This document shows positions 34,255 to 47,483 of a DNA stretch of 64,000 bases, one piece after another. This stretch comes from Lepidodermella squamata (taxonomy: Eukaryota > Gastrotricha). Location of the stretch: NCBI GenBank assembly GCA_047495785.1, contig JBLDXI010000007.1, positions 1,922,001-1,986,000 of the forward strand, in the 5' to 3' direction. The notes beneath the pieces are model-generated. The model was not told the DNA's origin. It was given only the letters and a program-made list of their open reading frames with translations, and did no database searches. Position numbers and translations under genes: made by a program. Every line of letters starts with the position of its first letter. Position 1 is the first letter of the stretch.

Positions 34255-37200
34255 ATGTTATCAATGGAGTTGTGCACTGACTTCTACTTCACGCGAATTT
34301 TCTCATATCCGAAGAAAGATGCTACTAACGAGTGGAAGTTGAATGAAGAAACATGCCCAGCCTGGTTGAAAATTGCTCCAGAATTTGCGTCACTTCGAGA
34401 GAAATTGAACGGTGTCAAGGGCAGATTGGGGAAATATTCGGATGGGACCAAAATGCGACATGACTGGCACTCCCACACGGAGGCAATGCATTTGTTCAGC
34501 TCATTGTCGAAAACGCTGGTTCGTTACTTCGGAGCAGAGGTCACAACTCGGGCGTGGCTCAAGTTCTACGACATCCTGGCACGTTTCCCGGAGCTGGTCA
34601 CCTTCGATAACTGCACCGAATTCACATCGGTTCATTTATGCGAAGCGCCTGGTGCTTTCATATCGGCAACTAATCATCGGCTTGATTCATTGCTAGGTAG
34701 GCGATGAATATTTTGATGATTTCATGTGTGGCATTTCGGCCTCTCGATTCCCTTTCTACCCTAGTAGAACTCAGAATTTAATTCTACCTGGAAGTTGAAA
34801 TTAACCTTAAGAAACGTTGATTTGGACTGGGTTTGTTGCTAATTTTGGTGATGTAGAGAGAAGTCATTCTAATGGGTTTTATTTTGTCGGTGCACAAAGC
34901 GAGCATGGTCTTATATGTCGCTGCTTGCTAACAATTTGCGAGCAAAAATAATCAACGCGTAAAAACCAATTCTTTTCATCGGCTTGACGTCATCAGCTTG
35001 CTAAAAGACCCCAGATTTCGGCTCCGTAGGTGTAAGCACCAAGTGCACATCCGTTCTAGAAGGGCGCAGGTCTCTGGGTGGGAACGACCTGGTGTTGTTG
35101 AACAGCAATGGTAGAATAACGACCTTACGCTTCAGGCCGATTTCAGACGTTTTCCTTGTTGTTGAGCAAGCGCGACTCTAGCCATACACCGAGGTATCTG
35201 AACTCGTCGGCTATTTGAAGTTTTTCGCAAACCCGGTAGAAGAAATCGGTAGAAGAAATCCGGTAGACGAACCAGATAGGGTTTTCTTTAAGGTAGCTTT
35301 AAGGAAATGAAGCTCGCCTGCGGATTCAGAGACAATCGCGACGTTATCAGCATAAAGAATTGCTCTAAGTATCTTGTGCCTCAGCTGCAAGACGCGCTGG
35401 TCCTTCTGAGGTATTTGGCCTAAGAAAGGCTCCAGTATAAGTTGATAATTTTAGGCAAGTAAATTCCCCAACGCACAGATCGAGGTACTTCAACAATGAT
35501 CGAATTGTTTGGAATATATAAAACTAAATAAGCTAAAAATTGCCAGCAGATATCAAGTCGCGCATGAACTTTTTCATAGTAAATGGATATGTGTCCTAAA
35601 CAAATTTGTCATCAACTTCGAGCACAGCGATGTCCTTATTGGCGATAGCACCTTTTTGGTCCCCTTTTTGGTACTTATAGAGCATCTAAGGCATCGAGGC
35701 TAGCTCCTAGAACGTCACTTTTGTGTATGAAAAGTCCACGATTCACGATTCTCAAGGGTTAAATTGCGCTGATGGACCAGAATGTTGAGTGCTGTTACTT
35801 AATTTCGGCGCCCATGATCGATAGCATTCCGGCCATCATAGGGTAACTCGGAAATCTCGGTCGATGTTCACTCGATACCACCAAATGCCCTTGGCAATAA
35901 TGGGCTTACCGACGGGAGATTTAGGAAGAACTCGATCTTGAGCACAAATCGCGCAGTCCTTGACCAGTTTACATACGAGTTCCTCTAGAACCTCGTAGAA
36001 AATTTCCCGAAACTTGCCCGGATGCCCGCTCTCAGAATGAAACTTCTCGTTAAGCTGGGGAATTTCATTCAGCACAACAGCACAGCTGTTCCGCTTGTTT
36101 TTGCTCAATGCTTTGAGGCAATGCAGCACGCCATCCATAACGACAAATTAAGCCTTCCACTTCAACTTCTGATTGGCTGTGACGCCCTCTATCCTGAAAA
36201 GTGCAGTTGTTAATGTGAAATTTTTGAATTTGCACACATCGGTTCAATCTCTTTGGCTATTTTGCTAACAGAGGTTGTAAAATTTGGCTCGTGAGGTCAA
36301 AATCGTCTGGATGTAAGCCAGTAAAACTTTGATCGATGATGTTTTGAACATCTCCTGTTGATCTCCTAGAAGAACTTCGTCAACTGAGTAGCCAGCATTT
36401 CTACGTTCATGTCTTCCAACATCATGTTCCTGAGTCTGGGAAATCAATTTTTTATTGTTAGCTTGTTATTGATGAACTCTCGCAGTATTCAAGTCAGCTA
36501 TTTGTTACTATCTGCTAGCTACAAACCAGCAGATGACTATAATCACGAGTAGAAGAGCGATGAAAAGGTTACGAAAATGTGGTCATTGCTTCATTGTGCA
36601 ATTGATGAAGTCTTTTTATTTCAGCCGGAAGGTCCTCTGACGGTGCCCAGTGTAGCGGCATTGTAGCAGGTAGAGCCCCCGGCACGAAATGCACGTTGTG
36701 AAGGCCTTGTTCTCGACGTGAAATTCCCTAATTGAAAGACAAGAACATTTTTATAGCCCAGTTCATTAGCTGGCGGGTGTTTTCAGGGTTCAAACGAGTG
36801 TCGACGTGATAATTAGAAATACTAGAAATGAATCACTCACTTGCTGCTCGGCCCGTGTCGAAGCCTGTCTTATTTTAATGTAGAAACTCTACCGCGTTAT
36901 ACTAATAACCCAACAAAATTCTGTATTTTGCTATCAATTTTATTCTTTTGTATTTAGGTCAACAACCGTATTCCTGGCAATGGTTCGCCAACACCCTAAA
37001 CCCGTATCACGAGCTTTCAAAGCGTAATGAGGCTATATTTGACGACCAAATGATAGCTATTCGTCCGCAAAACTGGTTATTCGGCGCCGATAACACCGGC
37101 GATATTTTGATCGCGGACAATGTCGTCGATTTCTGGCGGAAAATCGGCCAGCGTAAAGTTGATCTCGTGACAGCTGACGGCGCCATCGACTGTCAAACGG

Positions 37201-38375
37201 ACCCTGGCAATCAGGAAGCAACTCTTTCATTGCTCCACTACGCCGAGGTTGTAACTGCAGCTGGTCTCCTGCGACCGGGTGGAAATTTTGTCATCAAACT
37301 GTTCACCATGTTCGAAATCGAAACGGCTAATCTTGTGTTTTTGTTGAAAAAAATGTTCGAGCAGATCCACGCGTACAAACCAGCTGCGTCGAAGCCTGGG
37401 AATTCCGAGGTCTATTACGTCTGCCTTAATTATTCGTTTGATGCTGATTTAGTCGAAAATTTGCTGATGGGTTTGAGAAATAGGAAACCTGTAACCTGGG
37501 AATTACCAGTGAATTTTTTGAAAAACGAGCTTCTCGAATGCGCCAAGTATTTTTCACGGCTCCAAACCGAAGCTATTGAGCGGAATATATCAGCATTTGA
37601 AGATCTGAGGCCGAAAGAGCAATTTCGGATGTATAATCAAATAACAGCCGCTCGTTGGGATGCTGAACAGTATTTTATTGAAAAAGCCTGTGCACCTCTA
37701 TATCGATTATCGGATTGTAAAAAGTTCTTCAGTTCACAAAACCATTATAGTATGAGTCTATTTAACACGAAAAGATGCGTAGAACTCTCACTCGAAGGCC
37801 CTGTGAAAATAGTTTGCGAGTCAGATTTCCAAGCTTCGTCCCTAGTGATTGTTGATGGAAAAATTCCATCCACCTGGGCTGAAGTTTCGAATTCGTTATT
37901 TTGCTCACCCTCGAAACTTGTGTCACTTTCGTTATATCGGCCGATTCCTATCGACCAGTTTCCTAATTCGAGATGCGTCGATTTAAGCTGTGATTCGCCA
38001 TCCACCTTAACACGTCATTTTATCGAGTTTTTGTCCGATTTATCGTGTAATTCTGGTGAAAATTTGAGTTTAATCGGTCTACCTCCTCCTGTCACTCGAT
38101 GCCTGGCCGGTCTGGCGAGAATTTTGCTGACGAAATTCCAGTCGATTGAACTCTTCACAGGTGGCTGGTTGTGTGAATCCTGGTCGAGTGAAAAATCACG
38201 ATTTGACCATGTATTGATTGAACATTTAAGAAATGCGGCTCGAAAGGACCGTTTCTCGGCCTCTTCGGGTGTTGTTGAAATTGTTGATCTGTCGCTGCTC
38301 GTCAGTGATCGAGCTTTCCGTGCCTCAATTTTTCAAGCTAATAATACTTTTCTACATTTATTACAAAATGAGTGA
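34255..38375 (+). CDS. CMTR2: Cap-specific mRNA 2'-O-methyltransferase 2 (CMTR2)
   Basis: Two coding exons, 34255-34696 and 36958-38375, give 619 residues, separated by a 2.26-kb intron filled with transposon debris. CMTR2 methylates the 2'-O of the second transcribed nucleotide of capped RNA. The FtsJ-like domain shows VHLCEAPGAFISATNH (AdoMet site), WFANTLNPYHE, and the catalytic residues Asp221 in LVTADG and Lys261 in FVIKLF. These are 40 residues apart, as in the human protein. KPAASKPGNSEVYYVCL is also diagnostic. The C-terminal part (about 380-619) is less conserved, as usual. The ATG lies 6 bases after an acceptor-like ttttattag, itself 42 bases beyond an AATAAA that would end SDF2 transcripts. 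JMJD4 follows after only 77 bp. Confidence 0.93.
34990..35400 (-). mobile_element. Decayed non-LTR retrotransposon (reverse transcriptase) fragment in CMTR2 intron
   Basis: Minus-strand translation in shifting frames, interrupted by stops, shows the end of a LINE-type reverse transcriptase in the right order. AILYADNVAIVSESAGELHF comes first (35290-35375; the catalytic YADD motif reads YADN). EFRYLGVWLES follows (near 35180-35215), then AYTYGAEIWGLL (near 35005-35040). These match the YADD, YLGV and YGAE.W motifs of non-LTR elements. The frame breaks and the altered catalytic motif show that the copy is dead. Confidence 0.7.
35836..36138 (-). mobile_element. Integrase zinc-binding-like fragment (KRBA2/Ginger-like) in CMTR2 intron
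   Basis: A 100-codon open stretch reads ..LNEKFHSESGHPGKFREIFYEVLEELVCKL.. then KDCAICAQDR and VGKPIIAKGIWWYRVNID. The His-His-Cys-Cys spacing (H..GHPG..C..C), followed by a promoter-proximal linker into an RVNID strand, resembles the zinc-binding domain of DDE integrases of the KRBA2/Ginger type. The stretch stops before the catalytic core. Related but stop-interrupted sequence continues upstream to about 36447. I infer a degraded insertion on the strand opposite to CMTR2. Confidence 0.5.
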
Positions 38376-38405
38376 TATATTAAGTATAAACGTAATATTT
38401 GAATC

Positions 38406-38452
38406 AATAAAATGCGATTGATTTGACTGCACTGTCTTTTTCACCTAGAGTT
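38406..38452 (+). promoter_or_regulatory. Operon-type junction: poly(A) signal and splice-acceptor before JMJD4
   Basis: AATAAA at 38406-38411 lies 30 bases after the CMTR2 stop codon. A pyrimidine-rich acceptor (ctttttcacctag, AG at 38447-38448) lies 4 bases before the JMJD4 ATG. The layout matches trans-spliced operon junctions in spliced-leader animals. The SDF2-CMTR2 junction repeats it with the same spacing (AATAAA 34201-34206, AG 34248-34249, ATG 34255). Confidence 0.5.
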
Positions 38453-39788
38453 ATGAACTCGAGAATTATTGAGGCAATACCTCGAATCTCAAGTCCAATA
38501 AGCTATGCTGAGTTTGCAGAACACTACCTAATACCAAACCAGCCTTGTTTGTTCGAAGAATGGATCACTAGATCATGGAATGGGCGGATACATTTCTCAG
38601 CAGAAAATGGGGCTGTGGATATAGAGAATTTCAGAAAAACATACGGCCATCTTAAAAATGTTTCAGTCACCGATTGTACGGCTTCGAATGTTAGTTACGG
38701 ATCAGAAGGCTCCCGCTTGATGGGTTTCAGTGAATTCCTAGACCAATGGCAAGCCGGGAAATGTTTTTACATGAAAGATTTTCATTTTCAAAGGTAAATA
38801 TCGAGATTTCAAGTAAATTTACGATCATTAGTAATTTTAACAGAGACTGTACAGAATTCAAGCCATATGAAGTTCCGATATACTTTCAATCTGATTGGAT
38901 GAATGAATATTGGGACGAAAAATCTTCCGGCTCAGATGATTTCCGGTTCATTTACGCTGGTCCGGCTGGAACCTGGACGCCTTTACACACGGATGTCATA
39001 AAATCTTATTCTGTAAGCTGTGATAAGCGATTCTCTGGATAACTATTTATTATGATATTTCTGAAGTGGTCGGCCAATCTAGTCGGAGTCAAACGTTGGC
39101 TCCTTTTCGTACCTGGAGAAATCGAGAAAGTAGAGCCAATAGTTCGGGGAAAACATGAGCCTAACATGGATAAACTAGCTGAAATAGCTCTGCGGGTTGG
39201 AGCTCGCTTTTTCGATTTGATTCAGAATCCGGGTGAAATTCTTTTCGTTCCAAGCGAATGGGGCCATCAAGTCAGAAATGAGGTAGAACCTATTATATCT
39301 TTCATTTTTCAGACTTAATTTTCCTTCATTAGACTGACGTTATTTCACTCAATCATAACTGGCTGAATGCGTTCAATTTGTCTCATTGTTTCAAAAGTCT
39401 GGTAAGTGAGTGGGGAGCAACTGAGGCAGAACTGGCCGGATTCGGCTTGTCAGGAGAAGACATGGCAGACAAGATCGAACGCATCGTCGAATCGTCGGCT
39501 GGCTGCGGAATGACAACGTTCATCGATCTCATTTGCACGATAGGAAACAAACGCCTAAGCTCTATTGGCCTATCAAATCCTGATAAAACTAAAATTTTGG
39601 AAATCCTGAAGAGAGACCCACAAATCGGTCCTGGAACATCTGGCCAATCGCTGATAGACCTAATAAGCCTGAAATCTCTCATCGAAAATCATATCAGCTC
39701 ATTCCAAAGTTTAGCTGGTTTAGATAATGGAAACGTCCTTTCACAAGCGAATGATTTGTTGGCGAAAATCAATATCAAATTGAAATAA
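38453..39788 (+). CDS. JMJD4: JMJD4 JmjC-domain lysyl hydroxylase homologue
   Basis: Four exons (38453-38793, 38844-39012, 39067-39282, 39333-39788) give 393 residues. JMJD4 is a 2-oxoglutarate, Fe(II)-dependent oxygenase that in humans hydroxylates a lysine of translation termination factor eRF1. Conserved parts are CFYMKDFHFQRD, IYFQSDWMNEYWD, FRFIYAGPAGTWTPLHTDV, WSANLVGVKRWLLFVPG, ILFVPSEWGHQVRNE and ISLNHNWLNAFN. The iron ligands are visible as His162, Asp164 (HTD) and His237. The length and collinearity with the human protein are good throughout. It ends about 0.85 kb before the macroH2A 3' end on the other strand. The family is secure. Confidence 0.94.
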
Positions 39789-40632
39789 AAAAAACGTAAT
39801 TTCTACACACTTCACGTTTATTATCGTTTTACAATCTTGCGTACAATAAACAGCCATATAAGATTACAATAGGAGCAAGTAATTATTGGTTCATGATAAC
39901 GTTTTCACATTGATTTCACGACTGTTGTACACGCTTGTTGTACGAGAGCAAGAATTAGAAGTTGCCACCAAAAACTGAAGAGAGCATTACATCACTGTCC
40001 CGCCGTGTGATTATATTACTATGATTACCATCATATTTTAAAGCATAATATAATTTCTATTTTTTCTCAAATGAATGCCGAACAACAACACCCAAATAAA
40101 TGCACACTCTTGAATTGAGAAATACGTATATCATATATATTTTCTCTAAATAGCGTCAATTTTTCATCATATAGTTCAAATCTGGTTGAACATTTGCACA
40201 ATTAGACCCAGGTATAAATTCACGATTCTCTCAACGCACAATAGAATTTTATAATTGTAAATTTCTCTGGATTTAGATTCACTCTATAGCAATATGATTT
40301 CTAGCCAAATCTGACTTCTCGGTGCGAATTCATGATAAAAACACGGTAGGTTACATTTATGAAACACCAACAACAAAAAATGTTACATAATTTTGATAAT
40401 ACACAATATATATGTTCATATTCATTCGCACGGCGTGATTGATTATTTCATCATGATATTCCCGCGTAAAAGTGGCAGTTCAACAGAAAAAAAGATAACG
40501 GCCGAACGAGACAATTTTTTTCGTTTTTTTACGCAAATAGAATGGAGAAGTACAAATAAGAATGTTATTATTATTTATCAGTTGTCTTCGATTATATTCA
40601 AGTTACTGTTGAAAACGCGCGGCAGTGCGAAC
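39789..40632. other. Convergent 3' UTR region between JMJD4 and macroH2A
   Basis: AT-rich sequence with no protein-like frames. AATAAA occurs at about 39846-39851 for plus-strand transcripts. Nothing else was recognised. Confidence 0.4.
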
Positions 40633-42551
<1,919 letters not shown>

Positions 42552-42917
42552 GTTTTCAACAGTAAAACCCCTAAGAAAAATTCAAATTATACCTTCATTA
42601 TTGAACATTAACGCCAAATATCGGTATTAAAATAAAAGATATCATGCGGCAGGCAAATAAATTCCCATCACCTTTAACAATAAACTTGAGACTGAAAAAT
42701 TATTATAGCTCACAGGTCGACAACACCTTGAATTAGTGACTATTTTCATGTTACATAGTGTCATGGATCGACTACAAAGTTTTTAAAGCAGATCTTCGGT
42801 ATTACAAAAACCAGAATTTCACAGAGGAAAAGACATCTTAGAGATAATTGCGAGACTTTTTCAGAAATAATAATAATAGCAAATTGCGCATGATCCCGAG
42901 AAAATAATCGTTAGTCT
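42552..42917. other. Spacer between PICK1 and macroH2A
   Basis: 366 bp holding the PICK1 3' UTR and macroH2A promoter/5' UTR, both on the minus strand. No other feature was seen. Confidence 0.35.
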
Positions 42918-44322
42918 TTAAGGTTGCACATCGATGAGCTTGTCGTCGTCTTCGCGGCGGCTTTGACTTTTTGAGGCTGAACTGGAAGCTGAAGATAGCG
43001 GAGCGTCATCGTCGACACCGTCGTTTATGCGCTCGTTATAGCCATAATTGAAAGTCTGTTGGCTGAGTGAGACCTCAATTGGGAAAACCTGGGTCTGTTC
43101 CATTGACTGGTAGCACTTTACTGAATAAGCATGCATCGACTTGACAAAGGTTTGCAGACGCAAAACGACGTCTTGCACGTGCTTCTGGTCCAAGAGCTCT
43201 AATTTGACTAACACATCGCTCCTCATTTTAGCAAACCGAGCCCTAGCGTCTTGACGACACCGAAGAACTAAGCGGTATTCATAATTTCCAGTTTCGACTC
43301 GGTACAGCGGTTCCTGAAGGGCTGCATAACTGTATTCCTCGTCGTCCATCTCTTTCACTTTCAGACAATATGAAAGATATTCAAACTTAGCATCGAGATA
43401 CTTCTTCACAGTAAGGCGTGTGTCAGGAACGGCTTGAAACAGGAATGTTTTGAGATCTTGCAGTAGTGGTCGCATGTCCTTGAAAAGCTCCAGGCCGTGC
43501 TTCTCCAAATTGCGATGACTCTCGCCGAATCGAGTGAACGCCTCACAAGCACTCGGATGAGGGTCTCTGCAGCCGATTTCGGTGAAAACATCCCCCATAG
43601 CACGATGCACTTTTGATACATGATGCATTTGTTTCAGGAGGGCATTGCAGTGGAAGACAAGACCGCTTTAGAGTAAATATCCGATTACATAAACTAGATC
43701 ATTGCTACTAGAAATTACTAACCGGTAGGTCAGAGCTGTCTTTTCGAGCTCCTCAAGTTTTTTCACCATACTGTCGTTACACAGAATAGCTCGGCTTAGA
43801 CCTAGGGTATCCGCTGTGCTGGCGCTCATGTTTTCAACGACCAAATGCTTCACTTTCTTCAAAATGATATCCAGGCTTTTGCCCTGTTTTGGATCAGCGT
43901 GAAGCTTGTTGAAGTTAATAGTTACTTTGCCCTAAAAAGGAAATTTCAGTCCAATATCTAGATTTTTGGCAAAGTACTTACCTTGATCGACTGAATAAGT
44001 CGGGCTACTTCGACTTTGGTTTTCCCCTTAACTGATTGTGCGTTGACAGAAACAATTTCATCACCAGCAGCCAAGGTAGCATCCTTTGCAGCAGGAGTGT
44101 TGTCGAAAATTTGAACAATATAAATGCAAGGGCAATAAGGAGCACCACCTCCGATGCTAATTCCAATCAGGTTTTGGTTGTCTTTCTCCAAACAGATTGA
44201 GCCTGATGTCACTGTCATGCCCCTGTGAGAAAAATTATAAGTTTAAAGATTTAAATTCATGTAAAACGGATCTCTTACATTTTATCCTCTTCATAATAAT
44301 ACGGATAGTCGTAGTCACTCAT
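42918..44322 (-). CDS. PICK1: PICK1 (PDZ-BAR protein interacting with C kinase)
   Basis: Four exons (44322-44279, 44222-43982, 43931-43723, 43665-42918) give 413 residues, matching the family in length. The PDZ domain is at about 20-105, with LIGISIGGGAPYCPCIYIVQIFDNTPAA and GDEIVSVN. A BAR-domain region follows (about 140-365: KSLDIILKKVKHLVVENMS, TADTLGLSRAILCND, DTRLTVKKYLDAKFEYLSYCLKVKEMDDEEYS). The acidic/Ser-rich tail is shorter than in mammals. The CPC metal-binding pair in the PDZ region is kept. The N-terminus is acidic and Tyr-rich (MSDYDYPYYYEEDKM). PICK1 binds receptor tails and curved membranes to control receptor trafficking. The gene is divergent from ALG11. Confidence 0.95.
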
Positions 44323-44988
44323 GGTGGTAAGCAATGAACAAAAGCCTATCAGAAAAAACAGTATTTTTGGATAAAATACACAGTTTTGAAGTTTAGAATC
44401 AAGTCAAAGGCTAGCGTGAAACATGAAAATTTTTAATTTAGGGAAATACAAGAGACGCAGTGCGTTGAAAAGCATTTACCTTTACCACGTGTAATTTGAA
44501 GGAGAAACAATAAAGTTCAAGTTGAATCTAAGAATCCGACAATTTCGATCGACAAAACATAATATATGATTGGGGAAAACAGGAGTCTTGTACTTGGCAT
44601 TTATTTTATTGCCATTTCACTTCACATCTCACATCGCAGCTGGTCCAATCTACCGCGAAAAAACGCAGCGACGGTAACATCCGCGAACCATCAAGAGCGC
44701 GAGGCGAAAGAGGACGCGTTTTGCGGTAAAAAGCTCCAACATTCTTCTAACCCCGCATCGGTAAAAACTATCTTCATTCTCAAGGCCACAAAATAATAAT
44801 GATCAGTGTGAATGATGCATGACATTTTCTATATTTTTGTGAGAAGCGACGAAATAATTACAAAATCTCTTTAAAATCTCTTTCGTTGTTTTTGAATCGA
44901 ACCGCGAACCCCCATTTTGCGGGGTTTTGCGCTGATGTGTAACTTTTTTCGCTGTGGAGCAGTCAAGCAGTCTTAAAGGCTTCCAACG
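44323..44988. other. Divergent promoter region PICK1 / ALG11
   Basis: About 0.67 kb shared upstream region. No convincing coding sequence; the 76-codon frame at 44566-44796 looks like chance. Confidence 0.4.
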
Positions 44989-46449
44989 ATGTTGTGTTGC
45001 ATCTGGATGTTTTTTCCTCCATTTGCATTGATTGCAATAGTGGGCTGCCTGTTGGCGTTCTGGTTAAGGCGTCGCTTTTTATGCAAATGCTGCAAATCCA
45101 AGTTTTCGCTGGCATTCTTGCACCCTGCGTGTGCTGGTGGCGGTGGAGGAGAGGGGGTTTTATGGACCGCTATCGTGGCAATTCAAGAATCTCCAGAAAT
45201 GTATTCTCGAATAGATGAGATTGTTATTTACAGCGACGCCAAGACGCCTATCGATTCCGCGCGTGACCTGACAGACAAAATCTATGACCAGTTCGGGTTG
45301 AAAGTCAAATCACATAAACTTAAAATTGTCCCGCTCCGCCTGGCAAACTTGGCTCTTCGTCCAGAATCAATTCCATTCCTAACATTAGCTTTCCAAGCGG
45401 TATTTTCTGCGCTAATGGCTATTGAAGCTCTATGGAAGCATCAACCAAATATTATTTTGGACACAACTGGACTTACATTTGCGCTGCCCGTATTTCATTG
45501 GCTTCTTGGCAGTTATTGCAGAATTGGAGCATACGTGCATTACCCATGGATTAGCACCAACATGATCTCTTTGGTGGCTGGTGGAAAGGTTAATTTCAAC
45601 AATCGTCCCATCTTCGCTAGATCTGCTGTTCTTACGAGAGGGAAAATTTATTATTACAAATTACTTGCTTCAGCCTATGCTTACGCTGGCGGTTGCGCGG
45701 AAGTTGCGATGGTGAACTCATTATGGACTCGTGATCACGTTTCTGAGATTTGGAAATCTTTCCCATCTTATAATCTGCATGTTGTGTATCCTCCAGTAAA
45801 CGTCAAACCAATCGTTTCATCTCCCACGAAACGCTCAAAGGACAAATTGACTGCTGTCTTCATCGCGCAATTTCGACCAGAAAAGAATCATCCCTTCTTA
45901 GTTGAATCTTTCGCTGAATTTTTGGACGGATTGTCTAAAAGCGATCCTCCCAGGCAGCGTTTTCTGTTGAAGTTGATAGGCGGCTGCCGATCAGCTGATG
46001 ACCGAGAGCGACTGGATCGTCTAAAGCAGCTCGCTGTTGACAAGGGCATTGGCGAGAACGTGCAATTCTGTGTTGGCATTCCGCATTCTGAGCTAGTCCA
46101 AGCCCTGTCGTCAGCCAATATCGCAATTCATCCAATGATTGACGAACATTTTGGTATCGCTGTTGTTGAAGCAATGGCCGCTGGTCTCGTCGTCGTCGCT
46201 CACAAGTCTGGTGGACCAGCTCGCGACATTCTTCTACCTCCAGAGGATGAACCTAATCAAGAAACTGGTATTTTGGTGCCGAATATGGACAAAAAAGAAT
46301 TCGCTGGTGCTCTAAGGCGAGCGTTTATTGAAATGAGCGATGAAGATCGAAAAACTATGGGAGCAGCTGCTCGTCGTGTTGCGCAACAAAAGTTCAGTGC
46401 AGAACGATTTAGCGAAGCGTTTCTTGCCGCAATTCAGCATCTATTCTAG
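44989..46449 (+). CDS. ALG11: ALG11 alpha-1,2-mannosyltransferase
   Basis: An intronless gene of 486 residues. ALG11 adds the fourth and fifth mannose (alpha-1,2) to the dolichol-linked oligosaccharide on the cytosolic face of the ER. An N-terminal membrane anchor (FPPFALIAIVGCLLAFWL) is followed by the GT-B/GT4 fold. Family landmarks are FLHPACAGGGGGEGVLWTAI, DTTGLTFALP, AYVHYPWISTNM, VYPPVN, AQFRPEKNHPFLVESF, and the EX7E-type motif in DEHFGIAVVEAMAAGLVVVAHKSGGP. The vertebrate-type AGGGGERVLW motif has Gly in place of Arg here (GGGEGVLW). Its 3' end faces the Ly6-type gene about 250 bp away. Confidence 0.95.
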   Translation: MLCCIWMFFPPFALIAIVGCLLAFWLRRRFLCKCCKSKFSLAFLHPACAGGGGGEGVLWTAIVAIQESPEMYSRIDEIVIYSDAKTPIDSARDLTDKIYDQFGLKVKSHKLKIVPLRLANLALRPESIPFLTLAFQAVFSALMAIEALWKHQPNIILDTTGLTFALPVFHWLLGSYCRIGAYVHYPWISTNMISLVAGGKVNFNNRPIFARSAVLTRGKIYYYKLLASAYAYAGGCAEVAMVNSLWTRDHVSEIWKSFPSYNLHVVYPPVNVKPIVSSPTKRSKDKLTAVFIAQFRPEKNHPFLVESFAEFLDGLSKSDPPRQRFLLKLIGGCRSADDRERLDRLKQLAVDKGIGENVQFCVGIPHSELVQALSSANIAIHPMIDEHFGIAVVEAMAAGLVVVAHKSGGPARDILLPPEDEPNQETGILVPNMDKKEFAGALRRAFIEMSDEDRKTMGAAARRVAQQKFSAERFSEAFLAAIQHLF

Positions 46450-46703
46450 CTTCCAGCTAGCTTTTTCTGCTTATTTGACATACATATATTTATGTGCCTC
46501 TCGACTGTGTTATTACGAAAATCTTCTAACAAAATGAATTCCGTGGCTGTAATATTTCTCTTTTATTGTTAAAATTCACACGGTTACGGTAATAAAATGC
46601 GGAATATATATAATCTGATTGTTATTTTGATTTACAAAAAACTATTTCCGAGGTAGACAAGTTTGACGTAACAACCGGATTGCGATGACGTGTTACCAAT
46701 AAA

Positions 46704-47483
46704 TCAGCGCAAAGAAATCAGGATCGCCAGTGAAAGCAGAATTTGCAGCGCCATAGTTGTCGCCTTGTCATACGGCGAAGAGTCCTGAAGAGGTGTGAAG
46801 GCGGCGTTTCTGTTGCACTTATCATACCAACAGCATTCACTAGAAACATGAAACATGTCAAGAGACATCAATCATCAAATTTAAATCAACTTACACGCAT
46901 GACCAGGTCGAACCAGTTGAATCACATGGGTGCAACTTTTCAGCGACATTTTTCTGATCCCAACATGACGCATTTCGTGTACAGGATTTTGTTATTGTCA
47001 TCATCTCACTGATGTCTGAAAAAATGATTAAAACGTAAAATATCTGTGGCCAAGTTATCGAGCCTATCTATAATATCCAGAATTATTGGCATGGAATAGA
47101 TCAATTTAATTCAAAATTTATTGAAATCACAGCTGTATGGCGAAGAAAATAGGTACCAAATCATTAAAAAATGAGTCCTTATTCCTCATCTTCCAGCCAA
47201 AAAGAATGCGAGACTCTTAGTTTGCAAGAATCCCAATTTTTGAAAACAAATCTAAATTAGGTACTAAATTACCTGAGAAATGAGTTATCGTCTGGCAAGT
47301 ATCGAATCCATCTTCGCAGTCCTGTATTACGGTTTCGCTGTTGCAGAGTGTGTTTGAGATTTGATTTTCACAAACGTAGCAGAGTATATTATGAGCCGCG
47401 AGTGGATAGGTAGCTGTAAAAGCGATATAATTAGCAAAACATATGGCGATGCTTATCAGCCATCTATGCACTCGGCATGTCAT
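46704..47483 (-). CDS. Ly6/uPAR three-finger, GPI-anchored surface protein
   Basis: Three exons (47483-47273, 47015-46895, 46839-46704) give 155 residues. A signal peptide (MTCRVHRWLISIAICFANYIAF..) leads to a Cys-rich domain beginning ILCYVCENQ and ending ECCWYDKCN, the classic Ly6 closing motif CCxxDxCN. Twelve cysteines are visible in the mature region. A hydrophobic C-terminus (MALQILLSLAILISLR) fits a GPI-attachment signal with no cytoplasmic tail. Invertebrate members of this type modulate ion channels, adhesion or septate junctions. The specific orthologue cannot be named. It is convergent with ALG11. Confidence 0.85.
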
